This document shows, piece after piece, positions 26,556 to 35,224 of a stretch of DNA of 64,000 bases (position 1 is its first letter; every line of letters begins with the position of its first letter). The notes below the pieces were generated by a model. It ran no database searches, was not told the origin of the DNA, and saw only the letters and a list, made by a program, of their open reading frames with translations. A program made the position numbers and the translations under genes. This DNA is from a bacterium (lineage in GTDB: Bacteria > Chloroflexota > Dormibacteria > Aeolococcales > Bog-877): assembly GCA_021827985.1 (NCBI GenBank), contig JAKATL010000003.1, positions 67,155 to 131,154 of the forward strand, given 5' to 3'.

Positions 26556-29453
26556 ATGCCCCCTTTCCAGCCGCTACCCCCCAGGCTCAACCTCCCTGAG
26601 CTGGAAGCGCAGATCCTCTCGCGGTGGGAGGGCGAGAAGCTGTTCCAGCGGAGTCTGCAGCAGCGGCGTAAGGGGAAGCCCTTCGTCTTCTACGAGGGCC
26701 CGCCCACCGCCAACGGGCTTCCCGGGGTCCACCACATTCTCGCCCGCTCCTTCAAGGACTGCTTCCTGCGCTACCAGGAGATGCTCGGCCGCCGGGTGGA
26801 GCGCCGAGGAGGGTGGGACACCCACGGACTGCCGGTGGAGTTGGAGGTGGAGCGCAGCCTCAAGATCCGGGCCAAGCCGGAGATCGAGGAGTTCGGGGTC
26901 GAGGAGTTCAACCGGCTCTGCCGCAACAGCGTCATGGAGTACATCGACGAGTGGGAGCGGCTCACCGCGCGGATAGGGTTCTGGTTGGACCTGGACCATG
27001 CCTACCGCACCTACGATCCCTCGTACATCGAGTCGGTGTGGTGGAGCCTGAGCCAGCTGTACGACCAGGGCTGGCTATACCGGGGATTCCGCGTGGCCCC
27101 CTACTGCCCACGCTGCCAGACCTCGCTCTCCAGCCATGAGCTCGGCCAGCCCGGCGCCTACCGGGACGATGTCCCCGATCCCGGGGTGACGGTGCGCTTC
27201 CGGCTGGTGGACGATCCTCTGACCAGCATCCTGGCCTGGACCACCACCCCCTGGACCCTCCCGGGGAACCTCGCCCTGGCGGTGGGCGAGCAGATCGCCT
27301 ATGTCCGGGTGCGCCAGGGAGAGGAGCGGCTTATCCTGGCCCGGGACCGCCTCTCCATGCTGGAGGGGGACTACGAGGTGGAGGAGGAGTTCCCCGGGAG
27401 CCGGCTTCTGGGCCTGCGCTACCAGCGGCTCTTCCCCTATCTCCCAGAGCAGGAGGCTGCCTGGCGGGTGGTCTCCGCCGACTTCGTCTCCACCGAGGAG
27501 GGGACCGGCGTGGTGCACACGGCCGGCGCCTACGGGGAGGACGACCTCCGGCTCTGCCAGGAGGAGGGGTTGGAGATCCGCCACACCGTGGGCCCGGACG
27601 GCCGGTTCCTGCCCTTCGTGTCGGACTTCGCCGGGCAGTTCGTGAAGGACGCCGACCCGGCCATCGAGGAGAACCTCAGATCCCGCGGCCTCCTCTACCG
27701 CTCAGAGACCATCCACCACACCTATCCCTTCTGCTGGCGCTGCGAGACGCCCCTCCTCTACTACGCGCTGGACTCCTGGTTCATCCGCACCACGGCGGTC
27801 AAGGAGCGGCTTCTGGCCAACAACCGGGCCATCCATTGGGTGCCGTCCCACCTTCGGGACGGGAGGATGGGCAACTGGCTGGAGACGCTGCAGGACTGGA
27901 ACCTCTCCAGGGCCAGGTACTGGGGCACCCCACTGCCGATATGGGTCTGCCCGGACTGCCAGGCCGAGCGCTGCATCGGCAGCTTCGCCGAGCTCTCCCT
28001 GCCCCAGGGGTTCGACCCTCACAAGCCGTACATCGACGAGGTCACCCTCACCTGTGACTGCGGTGGGGTGATGCGCCGGGTCCCGGAGGTCATCGACTGC
28101 TGGTACGACTCGGGGGCCATGCCGTTCGCCCAGTGGCATTACCCCTTCGAGAACCGGGAGCGGTTCGAGAACGAGCACCCGGCCGACTACATCTGCGAGG
28201 CGCTGGACCAGACTCGGGGCTGGTTCTACACCCTGCTCGCCGAGTCCACCATGCTCTTCGACGAGCCCGCCTACCGCAACGTGGTGGTGCCCAGCCTGGT
28301 GGTGGACGAGCGGGGGCGGAAGATGTCCAAGTCACGGGGCAACGTGATCGACCCCTGGAAGCTGCTCTCCGAGACCGGCTCGGACGCCCTTCGCTGGTGG
28401 TTCTACACCACGGTGAAGGTGGGCCAGGAGTACCGCATCTCCGCACGCCGGGTGGTGGACGGCGGCGCCCGTTTCCTCAACCTCCTGTGGAACGCCCAGA
28501 GCTTCCTCGTGACCTACGCCAACCTTCGGGGATGGGAACCGGGGGATGCTTTCTCGGCCCCGGACCACCCCCTGGACCGCTGGATCCTGGCCCGCCTGGC
28601 CCAGACGGTGGCAGAGGCCCGGGAGGCGATGGATCGCTATGACGCCCACAGCGCCTGCCGGGCCATCCAGAGGTTGGTGGAGGACACCAGCACCTGGTAC
28701 CTGCGAGGCTCCCGAGTGCGCCTGCGCCCCGAGGCCGAGCACCCCGAGGCCGCGTTCTCCACCCTCCACCGGGTGCTGCTGGACACCTGCCGGCTTCTGG
28801 CCCCCTTCACCCCCTTTACCGCCGACGCCATCTACCGCGAACTCTCCCCCAGTGGCGAACGGGCCTCCGTTCACCTCGAGGAATACCCGGAGGCCCGACC
28901 GGCGGACGACCAGCTGCTCCGGGAGATGGAGATGGTCCGTCGCCTCACCGAGGAGGCGCGCGCCAGGCGGGAGGCGGCGGGAGTCCCGGTCCGCCAGCCG
29001 CTGCCCCGAGCCACTGTGCGCGGAGCCCAGCTCTCATCGGAGCTGGCAGCGGTTCTGGCCGAGGAGATCAACGTGCGCGACGTCCGGTGCGTCCCGGCAG
29101 AGGGGCAGGCGTCCATCGAGCTCGACTTTGAGCTCACCCCGGAGCTGAGGCAAGAGGGTGCCCTCCGATGGCTGATCAGGCAGGTGCAGAACCAGCGGAA
29201 GACAGCGGGCCTTCGCGCGGGCCAGCCTGCCCGCCTCTTCCTGGCCGCCTCCGAAACGCTGCTGGAGGTGGCCCGCGAGGGGCAGGAGCAGCTCCGGCGG
29301 CAGTGCTTCATAACCCACGTCGAGCTCGGGCCCGCTGGGGCCCCTGTGCCCTCCGGCTACCGGCACCACTCCGAGGCGCGGCTGGAGGGGGAGTTGGTGG
29401 GGATCGGCCTGGAACTTTCCGATGACCATCCCCCTATGCAGGGCGAGCCCTGA
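26556..29453 (+). CDS. ileS: Isoleucyl-tRNA synthetase, eukaryote-like type 2
   Basis: 965 residues. Class I motifs: HIGH variant in PGVHHILARS (~55) and KMSKS in GRKMSKSRGNVIDPW (~590). The CP1 editing domain lies between (WTTTPWTLPGNLALAVG). The N-terminus (FVFYEGPPTANGLPGVHH) and the absence of a C-terminal zinc finger mark the IleS2 branch shared with eukaryotes and many Actinobacteria, which is intrinsically resistant to mupirocin. It charges tRNA-Ile. It leads the housekeeping run; no T-box leader fits in the short upstream gap. Confidence 0.97.
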   Translation: MPPFQPLPPRLNLPELEAQILSRWEGEKLFQRSLQQRRKGKPFVFYEGPPTANGLPGVHHILARSFKDCFLRYQEMLGRRVERRGGWDTHGLPVELEVERSLKIRAKPEIEEFGVEEFNRLCRNSVMEYIDEWERLTARIGFWLDLDHAYRTYDPSYIESVWWSLSQLYDQGWLYRGFRVAPYCPRCQTSLSSHELGQPGAYRDDVPDPGVTVRFRLVDDPLTSILAWTTTPWTLPGNLALAVGEQIAYVRVRQGEERLILARDRLSMLEGDYEVEEEFPGSRLLGLRYQRLFPYLPEQEAAWRVVSADFVSTEEGTGVVHTAGAYGEDDLRLCQEEGLEIRHTVGPDGRFLPFVSDFAGQFVKDADPAIEENLRSRGLLYRSETIHHTYPFCWRCETPLLYYALDSWFIRTTAVKERLLANNRAIHWVPSHLRDGRMGNWLETLQDWNLSRARYWGTPLPIWVCPDCQAERCIGSFAELSLPQGFDPHKPYIDEVTLTCDCGGVMRRVPEVIDCWYDSGAMPFAQWHYPFENRERFENEHPADYICEALDQTRGWFYTLLAESTMLFDEPAYRNVVVPSLVVDERGRKMSKSRGNVIDPWKLLSETGSDALRWWFYTTVKVGQEYRISARRVVDGGARFLNLLWNAQSFLVTYANLRGWEPGDAFSAPDHPLDRWILARLAQTVAEAREAMDRYDAHSACRAIQRLVEDTSTWYLRGSRVRLRPEAEHPEAAFSTLHRVLLDTCRLLAPFTPFTADAIYRELSPSGERASVHLEEYPEARPADDQLLREMEMVRRLTEEARARREAAGVPVRQPLPRATVRGAQLSSELAAVLAEEINVRDVRCVPAEGQASIELDFELTPELRQEGALRWLIRQVQNQRKTAGLRAGQPARLFLAASETLLEVAREGQEQLRRQCFITHVELGPAGAPVPSGYRHHSEARLEGELVGIGLELSDDHPPMQGEP

Positions 29454-29541
29454 CGGCCGATAATTCCCCCGCCCCCCGCGGGCCGTCCCTGCTCGGCAGT
29501 GGCGGCGCGGGGACCAGCGACCAAATGCGAGGTTAGCAAGC

Positions 29542-29916
29542 ATGGCTGAAATGACCAGCGCCACCCGCGAGCGTGATCTTGCTGAGATCCGGACCCAGGT
29601 GGAGAGCGAGCGCGACCGGCTGGCCCAGGAGCTCTCCCGGCTGCGCGGGGAGAACCCCGGTGGGATCGGCAAGCAGGCCCCCTTCCACGAGCACCCCACC
29701 GAGCACGCCGGGGAGATGGAGGAGCACGAGCGGCTCCTGGCCATCCGGGAGAACCTGGAGCAGATGTTCGCTCAATGCGAGGAGGCGCTGGGGAGGCTCG
29801 ACCGGGGCGAGTACGGCATCTGCCGTAGCTGCGGCAAGGAGATCGACATCGAGCGGCTGAAGGCGCTTCCCTATGCGACCCGCTGCATTCCCTGCAAGGA
29901 GGCCCGGCGCGACTGA
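29542..29916 (+). CDS. DksA/TraR-family zinc-finger protein
   Basis: 124 residues. An N-terminal coiled coil is followed by a C4 zinc finger (CRSCGKEIDIERLKALPYAT, then CIPCKEARRD). The family binds RNA polymerase through its secondary channel or acts as a related zinc protein. The order ileS - TraR/DksA-like - lspA is conserved in Firmicutes and relatives. Its 3' end overlaps lspA by 44 bases if lspA starts at its only good ATG. Confidence 0.9.
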   Translation: MAEMTSATRERDLAEIRTQVESERDRLAQELSRLRGENPGGIGKQAPFHEHPTEHAGEMEEHERLLAIRENLEQMFAQCEEALGRLDRGEYGICRSCGKEIDIERLKALPYATRCIPCKEARRD

Positions 29917-30394
29917 GGCGTCCCGGGCCAGGACCGGGCTCGGCAGCTGGCCGGTAACAGCCCTGGTCGCGGCGGCCATCACCTTCGGCTTGGACCGGGT
30001 CACCAAGTTCTGGGTGACCCGCTCCCTGGTCCCCGGGCAGGAGCTCTTCCCCAGCTGGCCGGTGCACATACAGTACGTGGAGAACTCGGGAGCGGCGTTC
30101 AGCATCCTGCCCAACTACGACTGGCTGTTCCTCCTGGTCGCGGCGGCCGTGATCGGGGCCGCCATCTGGTACCGCCGCCGGCTGGCCGCCGAGGGCTGGT
30201 GGGTGCAGGCGGCGGTGGGCATGGTGGTGGGAGGGGCCCTGGCCAATGCCATCGACCGGCTCACCCAGGGGTACGTCGTGGACTTCATCCAACTGCCCCA
30301 CTGGCCGGTGTTCAACGTCGCCGACAGCGGCATCACCGTGGGCATGGTCCTGCTGGTGGTCCGTCTCCTGCTGCAGGCCCGTGCCGACCCCTGA
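29873..30394 (+). CDS. lspA: Lipoprotein signal peptidase II
   Basis: 173 residues with four membrane helices. Both catalytic aspartates are in place (NAIDRLTQGYVVDFIQ and FNVADSGITVG), as is ENSGAAFSIL. It cleaves prolipoproteins after lipid modification; a candidate lipoprotein and an Lgt-like enzyme occur at 56-58 kb. ATG 29873 lies inside the previous gene. No ATG, GTG or TTG was seen in frame between that gene's stop and the first helix, so the overlap appears real. Confidence 0.96.
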   Translation: MRPAAFPARRPGATEASRARTGLGSWPVTALVAAAITFGLDRVTKFWVTRSLVPGQELFPSWPVHIQYVENSGAAFSILPNYDWLFLLVAAAVIGAAIWYRRRLAAEGWWVQAAVGMVVGGALANAIDRLTQGYVVDFIQLPHWPVFNVADSGITVGMVLLVVRLLLQARADP

Positions 30395-31334
30395 GCGCCC
30401 TGCCCGCCGGCTTCGCGTGGGACCCACCGATGGAGGGCGCCGGCTGGACGCCTTCCTGGCCTCCAGCCTGGGCGTGTCGCGCCAGGCAGCTCAGAGGCGG
30501 CTGCGGCTGGGGCTGGTACGGCTGGAGGCGGGCAAGACGCTGCGCGCCTCCCTGCTGCTCCGCGAGGGCGACACCGTCGAGGTGGAGGAAGAGCCGGCGC
30601 CAACCCTGGCTGAGGCGGGGCCGGAGCCGACGGTGATCTACGACGACGGAGAGCTGATGGTGGTGGACAAGCCGCCGGGGCTGGCGGTTCACCCGGCGCC
30701 CGGTCTCTCCGCCTCCACCCTCACCGACTGGCTGCAGACCCAGCCGGGACCCTGGTCCCGGGCCGGTGGGGAGGAGCGCCCGGGCATCGTCCACCGCCTG
30801 GACCGGGGAACCAGCGGCCTGCTGGCCCTGGCCCGCACTGACGCCGCCCATCGCGACCTAGCTCAGCAGCTGCGGCTGCGCACCATGGGGCGGGAATACT
30901 GGGCCCTTGCCGAGGGGGCTCTGGTGGAGGCACGGGGCCGGATCGAGGCTCCAGTGGGGCGGCAGCGGGCGCGCCCGGGGAGGATGAGCGTGACCGCCGG
31001 CGGGCGGGATGCGGCGACCGAGTTCTGGGTCCTGGAGCGCCTGCCCGCCCACATCGCCCTCCGCCTCCGCCTGCTCTCCGGCCGCACCCACCAGATCCGG
31101 GTCCATCTGGCCTACATCCACCACCCGGTGGTGGGCGATACCTTGTATGGCGGCCGTGCACAGGGGGCGCCCCGGCCTGCCCTCCACGCCGCCATGCTCC
31201 ACCTGCGCCATCCCGGGACCGGCCGGGAGATGACCTTCGTGAGCCCGCTCCCCCAGGACCTGCGCTCGCTGCGGCTCAGCCTCGGTGGCTCAGGGGACCT
31301 GGTCTGGCCCTGGCCGCCCCTGGGCGGAGTCTGA
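30381..31334 (+). CDS. 23S rRNA pseudouridine synthase, RluD/RluA family
   Basis: 317 residues. An N-terminal S4 RNA-binding domain (RRLDAFLASSLGVSRQAAQR) precedes the RluA catalytic domain with the signature HRLDRGTSGLLALAR, whose Asp is the nucleophile, and GRTHQIRVHLAY near the end. GTG 30381 overlaps the lspA stop by 14 bases and gives the expected S4 start. It modifies helix 69-type uridines in RluD; the exact target is inferred. It is followed by gmk after three bases. Confidence 0.93.
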   Translation: MPTPERPARRLRVGPTDGGRRLDAFLASSLGVSRQAAQRRLRLGLVRLEAGKTLRASLLLREGDTVEVEEEPAPTLAEAGPEPTVIYDDGELMVVDKPPGLAVHPAPGLSASTLTDWLQTQPGPWSRAGGEERPGIVHRLDRGTSGLLALARTDAAHRDLAQQLRLRTMGREYWALAEGALVEARGRIEAPVGRQRARPGRMSVTAGGRDAATEFWVLERLPAHIALRLRLLSGRTHQIRVHLAYIHHPVVGDTLYGGRAQGAPRPALHAAMLHLRHPGTGREMTFVSPLPQDLRSLRLSLGGSGDLVWPWPPLGGV

Positions 31335-31337
31335 GGC

Positions 31338-31898
31338 GTGGCCCGGGGCAGGCTCGTGGTCCTGTCGGGACCAAGCGGGGTGGGCAAGGACACCGTCATC
31401 CAGGCGGTGCGCCGCCGGCTTCCCGAGCTCCAGCGGCCAGTGGCGTACACCACCAGGGCGCCCCGCCGCGGGGAGGCGGATGGCCGAGAGTATTCCTTCG
31501 TGACCCTGGAGGAATTCCTGCGTCTTCGGGAGAGTGGGGAATTCCTGGAGACCGCCACCGTGCACGGCAACCTGTACGGGACCTCCAAGCGGAGGGTGGA
31601 GGAGCTGCTCCAGAGTGGTCGCGACGTCCTCCTCAAGATTGACGTCCAGGGTGCCTCCCAGCTGCGGGTCGATCAGCCCGACGCCACCTTCATCTTCCTG
31701 ACCCCTCCCAGTCGCGAGGTGCTGCTGGCGCGGCTGCGGGAGCGGGCCACCGAGAGCCCTGCCGAGCTGGCGCGTCGGACCGAGGACGCCGACCGGGAGC
31801 TGGCCCAGTCGGGCTGGTATCACCATCGGGTGGTCAACGACGAGGTGGAGAGGGCCGCGGAGGAGGTGGTCCGGATCCTGACCGGGGATCGGGGATGA
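31338..31898 (+). CDS. gmk: Guanylate kinase
   Basis: 186 residues. The P-loop is SGPSGVGKDT (~10-19), where most homologues have GKGT or GKST. The GMP-binding region (YTTRAPRRGEADGREYSFV) and the LID region follow. It converts GMP to GDP. GTG start three bases after the rluD-type gene. In many bacteria rpoZ lies between gmk and coaBC; it is absent here. Confidence 0.95.
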   Translation: MARGRLVVLSGPSGVGKDTVIQAVRRRLPELQRPVAYTTRAPRRGEADGREYSFVTLEEFLRLRESGEFLETATVHGNLYGTSKRRVEELLQSGRDVLLKIDVQGASQLRVDQPDATFIFLTPPSREVLLARLRERATESPAELARRTEDADRELAQSGWYHHRVVNDEVERAAEEVVRILTGDRG

Positions 31899-31926
31899 AG
31901 CCCCCGGCTGCCACAATGACGGGGTG

Positions 31927-33168
31927 ATGGAGGGGAGCGGGCTCGCCGGGAGGAGGGTCCTCCTTCACGTGTGCGGGGGGATCGCCGCCGTCAAGGTGCC
32001 CTCTTTGATCACCGCCCTGCGCCAGGAGGGGGCGGAGGTGCGGGTGGCGATGACCGCGGCCGCCACCAGCTTCGTCTCGCCGCTGGCTCTCCAGGCCCTC
32101 TCCGGGCATCCGGTCGCCCACCCCGGTCGGGGAGGCGCCGGAGGTGAGTCCGGCATGCCCCACATCGACCTCGCCCAGTGGGCGGAGGCTCACCTGGTGG
32201 TCCCCGCCACCGCCTCGACCATCGCCCGGCTGGCCACTGGCCTGGCCGACGACATCGTCACTGCCACCCTGCTGGCCAGCCAGGCGCCCCGTCTGCTGGC
32301 GCCCGCCATGGAGAGCGGCATGTGGGAGAGCCCGGCCACCCAGGCCAACCTGCAGACCCTGAGGGCCCGGGGCGCCCATCTGGTGGGGCCGGCCTCGGGC
32401 AGGCTGGCATCGGGCCATGTGGGGATGGGGAGGATGGCCGAGCCGGCAGAGATCCTGGAGGCCGCGCGTCTCCTGCTCGTACCTGGCCGGGAGCTCCAGG
32501 GGGTGGTGGTGCTGGTCACCGCCGGGGGCACCCGGGAGCCGATCGACCCGGTGCGCTACCTGGGCAACCGGAGCAGCGGCAGGATGGGCGCCGAGCTGGC
32601 CCGGGCTGCGCTCCGGCGCGGCGCCGAGGTGCATCTGGTGACCGCCGCGGAATCCCCTGAGCCGCTTTTAGGAGGTGAGCTGGTGCGGGTGGAGACGGCG
32701 GCTCAGATGCTGGAGGCCTGCCTGGAGCGGCTCCCGCGCACCCGGCTTCTAGTGATGGCCGCCGCGATCGCGGACTACCGCCTGGCCGAGCCCTTCGGGC
32801 AGAAGCTCCACCGCACCGAGCATGAGGTGCTGGACCTCCACCTGGTGCCCAACCCCGACCTCCTCCAGGAGCTGGTGGCCAAGCGGCCGGAGGGGCTGCG
32901 CGTGGTCGGCTTCGCCGCCGAGACCGAGGACGTGCGCCGCCGGGGGCGGGACAAGCTGCGCCGGAAAGGGTGCGACCTGCTGGTGGCCAACCCAGTGGCG
33001 GGACCGCGCTCCGCCATGGGAGGGGACTGGGCCGAGGCGGTGGTCCTTTATCCGGACGGGCGCGAAGTCGAACTGCCCTGGTCTCCCAAGTCCCTGGTCG
33101 CGGGGCAGATCCTCGACCTGGCCGCGGGGCTTCTGAGTTCCCCCGGGGACGGCACGGAGGCGAGTTGA
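31927..33168 (+). CDS. coaBC: Bifunctional CoaBC (phosphopantothenoylcysteine decarboxylase/synthase)
   Basis: 413 residues. The CoaC flavoprotein half (1-190) shows GGIAAVKVPSLITAL, the catalytic His in MPHIDLAQWAEA and the substrate motif PAMESGMW. The CoaB half starts at VLVTAGGTREPIDPVRYLGN. Two CoaC positions differ from the E. coli enzyme: Asn in PxMNxxMW is Glu, and the Cys of the LACG flap is Ser (LASG). Similar variants are, as far as is remembered, common outside Proteobacteria. It makes 4'-phosphopantetheine for coenzyme A. The 3' end overlaps priA (TTGA). Confidence 0.95.
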   Translation: MEGSGLAGRRVLLHVCGGIAAVKVPSLITALRQEGAEVRVAMTAAATSFVSPLALQALSGHPVAHPGRGGAGGESGMPHIDLAQWAEAHLVVPATASTIARLATGLADDIVTATLLASQAPRLLAPAMESGMWESPATQANLQTLRARGAHLVGPASGRLASGHVGMGRMAEPAEILEAARLLLVPGRELQGVVVLVTAGGTREPIDPVRYLGNRSSGRMGAELARAALRRGAEVHLVTAAESPEPLLGGELVRVETAAQMLEACLERLPRTRLLVMAAAIADYRLAEPFGQKLHRTEHEVLDLHLVPNPDLLQELVAKRPEGLRVVGFAAETEDVRRRGRDKLRRKGCDLLVANPVAGPRSAMGGDWAEAVVLYPDGREVELPWSPKSLVAGQILDLAAGLLSSPGDGTEAS

Positions 33169-35168
33169 GCGGGGGCGGGCCCATCGCCAAGGTGGTGCCC
33201 GACCTGGGTCCGGCGGCGCCGGCCGGCGTCTACGACTACCTGGTGCCTCCAGAGCTCCAGGACGAGATGGTCCTGGGACAGCGGGTGGTGGTCCCCTTCG
33301 GGCGGCGGCGGGTTTTCGGCATGGTGGTGGCGCTGGTGCAGGAGTCCCGGCTGGAGCAGCTCCGCGCGGTGGAGCGGATCCGGGATTCCGAGCCGCTGCT
33401 TCTGCCGGCCCAGATCAGCCTGGCCCACTGGATCAGCGACCACTACCTGACCCCGCTGCCCGAGGTGATCAGGGCCATGGTGCCCCCGGCCATGCGCGGA
33501 GGCCGGGCGGACGCCCGGCCGGTACGCCGCCGGAGCCGACCGGAGTCCCGGGAGGTCGAGATGGCGCAGGGGGCGCCCGAGCTCAACCTCAGCCCCGAGC
33601 AGATGGCGGCCTTCGTACCGATAGAGGAGGCGGTGCGCTGGTCCCGCTTCCAGGAGTTCCTCCTCTTCGGGGTCACCGGTTCCGGCAAGACCGAGCTCTA
33701 CCTGGCCGCCATCCGCGCCGCCCAGGAGCGAGGGCGGGGGGCGATCGTCCTCATCCCCGAGATCTCCCTCACCCCCCAGACCGTGGCCCGCTTCGCGCGT
33801 CACCACGGAAGCCGGGTCGCGGTGCTCCACTCGGGGCTGACACCAGGCCAGAGGGGATCGGAGTGGCGCCGGGTACGCTCGGGCCAGGTCCAGGTGGTGG
33901 TGGGCTCCCGCAGCGCCGTCTTCGCCCCCATGCCCAACTGTGGGGTGATCATCGTGGACGAGGAGGACTCCACCTCCTACAAGCAGTACGACCGGGTACC
34001 CCGCTACCACGCGGTCGAGGTCGCTCGCCGCCTGGCGCGGATCCTATCGGTCCCGGTGGTCATGGGGAGCGCGACCCCTCGGCTGGAGACCTATCACCTC
34101 GCTCAGACCCGGGACAGCCCCCGGCTGCTGCGCCTGTCCCAGCGCTACAACCGGCGTCCGCTCCCCCCGGTTAGGGTGGTCGATCTGCGGGAGGAGCTGG
34201 CCTGGGGCAACCGTTCGCCTCTCTCCCGTGACCTGGTCAGCGCGGTGGACGGGGCCCTCGCCCACGGGGGCCAGGTGATCCTCTTCCTCAACCGCCGCGG
34301 CACCTCCAGCGTGGTCCTCTGCCGCAGTTGCGGAGAGGCCCTGGGGTGCCCGGACTGCTCGGTCTCCCTCACGCTGCACCTCCCCGGCCGGCTCTGTCGC
34401 TGCCACTACTGCGGCCACGTGGAGGAGCTTCCCGACGGCTGCCCCAACTGCGGGAGCCCGCTCCTCAGAGCCCTGGGAGCCGGCACCGAGCGGGTGGAGG
34501 CGGAGGCCGCCCAGCGCTGGCCGGGAGCCAGGATCCTGCGCATGGATCGGGACACCGTCGGGCACCGGGACGCCCACCGGGAGATCTATGACGCGTTTGC
34601 GGAGAGGCGGGCGGACATCCTGATCGGGACCCAGATGGTGGCCAAGGGGTGGGACCTGCCCGGAGTCCGGCTGGTGGGGATCGTCAACGCTGACATTGCC
34701 CTCCACTTCCCCGACTTCCGCGCCTCCGAGCGCACCTTCTCCCTCCTTACCCAGGTGGCCGGCCGGGCCGGCCGGGGTGACGAGCCTGCGGAGGTGATCC
34801 TCCAGACCTATAGCCCGGAGCACCCCGCGGTGCTGCGGGCGGTGGAGCACGACTACGAGGGGTTCGCCCGCGAGGAGGTGGAGGTGAGGAGGCGGCTGGG
34901 GTACCCTCCGTTCACCCGGCTGCTGGTGGTCACCCGCAGCGACCCCCGCGAGGAGGTGGCACGCCAGGACTGCGAGCGCGAGGGGGCCCGACTCCGGGAG
35001 GCACTGCGGGGTAAGGGCGTCGAGGTCCTGGGACCCAGCCCCGCCTTCATCTCCCGGCTGCGCTCCCTGCACCGCTGGCAGCTGACCCTCAAGGGCACCC
35101 GGATGGAGGACGTGGCCGAGCTCCTGCCCTCGGGCAAGGGGTGGGCGCTGGACGTCGACCCCGCCTAG
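33165..35168 (+). CDS. priA: Replication restart helicase PriA
   Basis: 667 residues from TTG 33165, which overlaps the coaBC stop as TTGA and follows GGAGG. It has an N-terminal DNA 3'-end-binding domain (YDYLVPPELQDEMVLGQRVV), then helicase motif I GVTGSGKTELYLAAI, motif II DEEDSTSYKQYD (usually DEEH), eight zinc-binding Cys (CRSCGEALGCPDC and CHYCGHVEELPDGCPNC) and motif V-VI GTQMVAKGWDLPG and TQVAGRAGRG. It reloads DnaB at stalled forks. Intact motif I contrasts with the degenerate actinobacterial PriA. Confidence 0.95.
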   Translation: MSGGGPIAKVVPDLGPAAPAGVYDYLVPPELQDEMVLGQRVVVPFGRRRVFGMVVALVQESRLEQLRAVERIRDSEPLLLPAQISLAHWISDHYLTPLPEVIRAMVPPAMRGGRADARPVRRRSRPESREVEMAQGAPELNLSPEQMAAFVPIEEAVRWSRFQEFLLFGVTGSGKTELYLAAIRAAQERGRGAIVLIPEISLTPQTVARFARHHGSRVAVLHSGLTPGQRGSEWRRVRSGQVQVVVGSRSAVFAPMPNCGVIIVDEEDSTSYKQYDRVPRYHAVEVARRLARILSVPVVMGSATPRLETYHLAQTRDSPRLLRLSQRYNRRPLPPVRVVDLREELAWGNRSPLSRDLVSAVDGALAHGGQVILFLNRRGTSSVVLCRSCGEALGCPDCSVSLTLHLPGRLCRCHYCGHVEELPDGCPNCGSPLLRALGAGTERVEAEAAQRWPGARILRMDRDTVGHRDAHREIYDAFAERRADILIGTQMVAKGWDLPGVRLVGIVNADIALHFPDFRASERTFSLLTQVAGRAGRGDEPAEVILQTYSPEHPAVLRAVEHDYEGFAREEVEVRRRLGYPPFTRLLVVTRSDPREEVARQDCEREGARLREALRGKGVEVLGPSPAFISRLRSLHRWQLTLKGTRMEDVAELLPSGKGWALDVDPA

Positions 35169-35224
35169 CGCCCTCGGCCCGCTGCTGATAATGGCGGGGC
35201 TGGTCGGTCAAGGGAGGTCGGTCT

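Noticed and set aside
28332..28874. Minus-strand ORFs antisense to ileS
   Set aside because: High-GC shadow frames with no domain; ileS covers the region completely.
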